Positions 22,546 to 24,703 of a DNA stretch of 24,703 nucleotides are shown in pieces. The position numbers and the translations under genes were made by a program. The notes below the pieces were generated by a model that worked only from the letters and a program-made list of their open reading frames with translations, was not told the origin of the DNA and ran no database searches. Origin of the DNA: Oscillospiraceae bacterium (lineage in GTDB: Bacteria > Bacillota > Clostridia > Oscillospirales > Oscillospiraceae); contig JAISDV010000201.1 in the NCBI GenBank assembly GCA_031264545.1, positions 1-24,703 on the forward strand, given 5' to 3'. How positions within the stretch are numbered: position 1 is the stretch's first letter; each line of letters begins with the position of its first letter.

Positions 22546-24465
22546 TCAGCCAGGGGACCGTGCTGCGGAACTGGCGTTTTGCGGCTGCAAGACTCTGGTG
22601 CGCCGCATGAATACTCCGGTAAGCGGGGGGATATCGATCACGATCATCTGCGGTAAATTGTGGCGCGGCGTTTTTAATGTGCAGAATACCGCGCCCGCGA
22701 CCAGGGCGCCGCCGCCGCCGAAGCGCGGTTCGTCCGTGGAAAACACGACCTTGTAAGCGCCGGGCCCCGTCATGCCGAGACAGAAGCGCCGGGCCTCGAT
22801 ACCGGAGAAATTGCAGAGGAATACCAGCTCGCGCCCCTTCTTGTCGCGCCGTGTAAAGCCCAGGATGTTGCGCAGGCTCTCATCGGGGCAGAGCCAGCGG
22901 AAGCCCGCGCCCTCGAAGTCGCATTCCCACAGCGGGCGCGCGCCTTTGTAAAAGCGGTTGGCCTCGCAGAAGTAGGCGCAGAGTGCGGCGTTTTCAGCCT
23001 TTTCGGAAAGTGCCCAGGGCAGCTGCGCGGCAAAATCCCATTCGCTTTTCTGCCCAAGCTCTGCGCCCATGAACAGGAGCTTTTTTCCGGGATGCGCCAG
23101 CGTGTAAGCCCAGAAGGCGCGAACCGTCGCGAATTTCTGCGCGTCTGTGCCGGGGGCCTTGTTCAGCAGGGCGCCCTTCATGTGCACGACCTCGTCGTGC
23201 GACAGGGGAAGGATGAAATTTTCAGAAAAGGCGTACATCAGAGAAAAGGTGAGATCATGGTGCGTTCCCGCGCGGAAATAGGGGTCTGTTTTCAGGTAGT
23301 GCAGGCTGTCGTTCATCCAGCCCATGTTCCATTTGAGGTTGAAGCCCAGCCCGCCGGCACTCGCCGGCGCGGTCACGAGCGGCCACGCGGTGCTCTCCTC
23401 CGCGATCATCAGAACGCTATCGTCAAAGGCGAAGCAGGCCTCGTTGAGCTGCCGCAGGAAGGCGACCGCGCCAAGATTCTCCCGGCCGCCGAATCGGTTT
23501 GGTTTCCACCGGCCCTTTGCCCGGTCGTAATCGAGATAGAGCATCGAGGCGACCGCGTCGACCCGCAGCCCGTCCATGTGAAATTTCTCGAGCCAGAACA
23601 GGGCGGAGGAGATGAGAAAACTGCGTACCTCGCCCTTGGCGTAATCGAAAATGCGCGTGCCCCAGCTCGGGTGCTCGGCCATGAGCGGGTCGGCCTCCTC
23701 GTAAAGCCTGCCGCCGTCGAACTCGACCAATCCGTGCGGGTCTTTGGGGAAATGCGCGGGAACCCAATCCATGATTACGCCGATGCCCGCCCTGTGGCAG
23801 ACGTCGACAAAGCCCATCAGCTCGTGCGGCGTGCCGAACCGCGAGGTCGCGGCGAAATAACCCGTGCACTGATAGCCCCAGGAGGCGTCAAAGGGGTATT
23901 CCGTGACCGGCAGCAGCTCGACGTGGGTAAAGCCTGTTTTTATGATATAGGGAATCAGCGCTTCGGCCAGCTCCGTATAGCTGAAAAAAGCGCCGTCCGC
24001 GTGCCGCTTCCAGGAGCCGGGATGCAGCTCATAGATGTTCAGCGGGCTGTCGTAGACCTTGTGCGCCCGCCTGTGCGCGAGCCACCGTTCATCGCCCCAG
24101 TCAAAGCCGCCGATATCGAAAACGCGCGAGGCCGAGGCGGGGCGGAGCTCTGAGAAGCTTCCGTAAGGATCAGATTTCCAGAGGGTTTGGCCGTTCCGCG
24201 CTTTTATGGCGTATTTGTATGCGGCAAATTTGCCGATGTCCGGAAGCGCCGCTTCCCAGATACCGCCGGAGAGCCGGGTCATGGGATGCGCCTCCGGCTT
24301 CCAGCCGCAGAAATCCCCCGTAACGGAGACCTGAACGGCGTTGGGCGCCCACACGCGAAAGACGGTGCCGTCCGCGGTCCGGTGTGCGCCGAGCGTGTCG
24401 CCGGCGTTTCGGCAGCTTCCGGCCGAAAAACGCTCGGCGAAAGCAGTGCTCCAATTTGTTTCCAT
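22546..24465 (-). CDS. glgB: 1,4-alpha-glucan branching enzyme (GH13)
   Basis: The branching enzyme cuts an alpha-1,4 chain and reattaches it by an alpha-1,6 bond. The 639-residue protein has an N-terminal CBM48 domain (about 24-120: GTVFRVWAPNAVQVSVTGDFCGW is its core). The GH13 barrel then shows VELLPVTEYPFDASWGYQ and DGLRVDAVASMLYLDY with nucleophile Asp303. Glu356 in MIAEES is the acid/base and Asp424 lies in LSHDEVVH. The C-terminal beta domain ends near IDIPPLTGVFM, after which about 20 extra residues (RRTRVLQPQNASS...) go beyond the usual end. The start at 24465 has only a weak AAAGG/GGGA ribosome site. It is the first glg gene and lies 47 nt after pth. Confidence 0.96.
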   Translation of the reverse strand: METNWSTAFAERFSAGSCRNAGDTLGAHRTADGTVFRVWAPNAVQVSVTGDFCGWKPEAHPMTRLSGGIWEAALPDIGKFAAYKYAIKARNGQTLWKSDPYGSFSELRPASASRVFDIGGFDWGDERWLAHRRAHKVYDSPLNIYELHPGSWKRHADGAFFSYTELAEALIPYIIKTGFTHVELLPVTEYPFDASWGYQCTGYFAATSRFGTPHELMGFVDVCHRAGIGVIMDWVPAHFPKDPHGLVEFDGGRLYEEADPLMAEHPSWGTRIFDYAKGEVRSFLISSALFWLEKFHMDGLRVDAVASMLYLDYDRAKGRWKPNRFGGRENLGAVAFLRQLNEACFAFDDSVLMIAEESTAWPLVTAPASAGGLGFNLKWNMGWMNDSLHYLKTDPYFRAGTHHDLTFSLMYAFSENFILPLSHDEVVHMKGALLNKAPGTDAQKFATVRAFWAYTLAHPGKKLLFMGAELGQKSEWDFAAQLPWALSEKAENAALCAYFCEANRFYKGARPLWECDFEGAGFRWLCPDESLRNILGFTRRDKKGRELVFLCNFSGIEARRFCLGMTGPGAYKVVFSTDEPRFGGGGALVAGAVFCTLKTPRHNLPQMIVIDIPPLTGVFMRRTRVLQPQNASSAARSPG

Positions 24466-24490
24466 GGCGTTATCCCAACCTTTGCCGAAA

Positions 24491-24513
24491 ACAGCGGGAA
24501 GAGCCCCCGCTGT
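24491..24513 (-). terminator. Hairpin at the end of pth (weak terminator candidate)
   Basis: ACAGCGGG 24491-24498 pairs with CCCGCTGT 24506-24513. On the minus strand it ends in a short TTTT before CGGC and its first base belongs to the pth stop codon. It lies 25 nt upstream of glgB, so it may separate or attenuate read-through into the glg operon. Confidence 0.45.
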
Positions 24514-24703
24514 CAGTTGAAGAGATTCATGGCTTTCTCCGCGCCCTCGCCGATGAGTGCAGATATCGCCAGCGCCGCCCTTTCACAGGTGTCGGAGACA
24601 GTCCGCGCGTCTTTGCCGGCGAAGCTGCCGAGCACCCAGTCCGGCATGTCATGCTCGGTTTCATTGCGTTCGGGCGCGCCGACGCCGATTCTGACGCGGG
24701 AAA
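24513..24703 (-). CDS. pth: Peptidyl-tRNA hydrolase, C-terminal part (cut by window edge)
   Basis: Reading the minus strand from the right edge gives 62 residues and a TGA at 24515-24513. They begin SRVRIGVGAPERNE and continue with MPDWVLGSF, ending EGAEKAMNLFN. The RVRIGVG block, the DWVLGSF block and the AMNLFN end are the C-terminal hallmarks of bacterial peptidyl-tRNA hydrolase, which frees tRNA from stalled peptidyl-tRNA. The catalytic N-terminal part lies beyond the window. The gene is too short here to have been seen as an independent start-to-stop frame. Confidence 0.92.
   Translation of the reverse strand, partial: SRVRIGVGAPERNETEHDMPDWVLGSFAGKDARTVSDTCERAALAISALIGEGAEKAMNLFN

Overview
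The window is about 60% GC and densely coded. It looks like a chromosomal segment of a spore-forming Firmicute of the class Clostridia. The evidence is a spoIIGA-sigE pair, a glgC/glgD two-subunit ADP-glucose pyrophosphorylase, a lysine riboswitch with a terminator-type expression platform, and sigma-A-like promoters. No insertion sequence, prophage, CRISPR array, tRNA or rRNA was recognised.

Positions 1-6379 (+) hold a nitrogen-assimilation operon. Glutamate synthase is split in the archaeal style: the amidotransferase domain (cut by the left edge), an FMN/ferredoxin synthase domain and the GXGXG domain are separate genes. Between them lie a four-cluster iron-sulfur protein and an FAD/NAD(P) oxidoreductase that could supply electrons. 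A compact type I glutamine synthetase and an ANTAR-domain antiterminator with a degenerate receiver follow. Together they would run a GS-GOGAT cycle, with the RNA-binding protein as the probable local regulator. A long inverted repeat lies directly before glnA.

Positions 6472-8103 (+) encode CTP synthase. Positions 8139-11187 (+) form a complete lysine-controlled uptake unit: promoter, lysine riboswitch, antiterminator/terminator switch, lipoprotein binding protein, permease, ATPase and a strong final terminator.

Positions 11326-13021 (+) hold a COG2509-type FAD dehydrogenase behind a perfect-consensus promoter, with a TTG start. Convergent to it (13124-14744, -) are sigE and spoIIGA, the sporulation sigma factor and its processing protease. 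Divergent from spoIIGA (14841-16086, +) is a secreted SLH-domain protein that appears to start at CTG.

Positions 16290-24465 (-) are a full glycogen operon in transcription order glgB-glgC-glgD-glgA-glgP. It follows the 3' end of pth, the peptidyl-tRNA hydrolase gene cut by the right edge.

Most gene identities are secure from family motifs. The less certain points are the regulatory RNA next to glnA, the electron donor of the split glutamate synthase, the start signals of spoIIGA and the SLH gene, and the terminator status of several hairpins without U-tracts.
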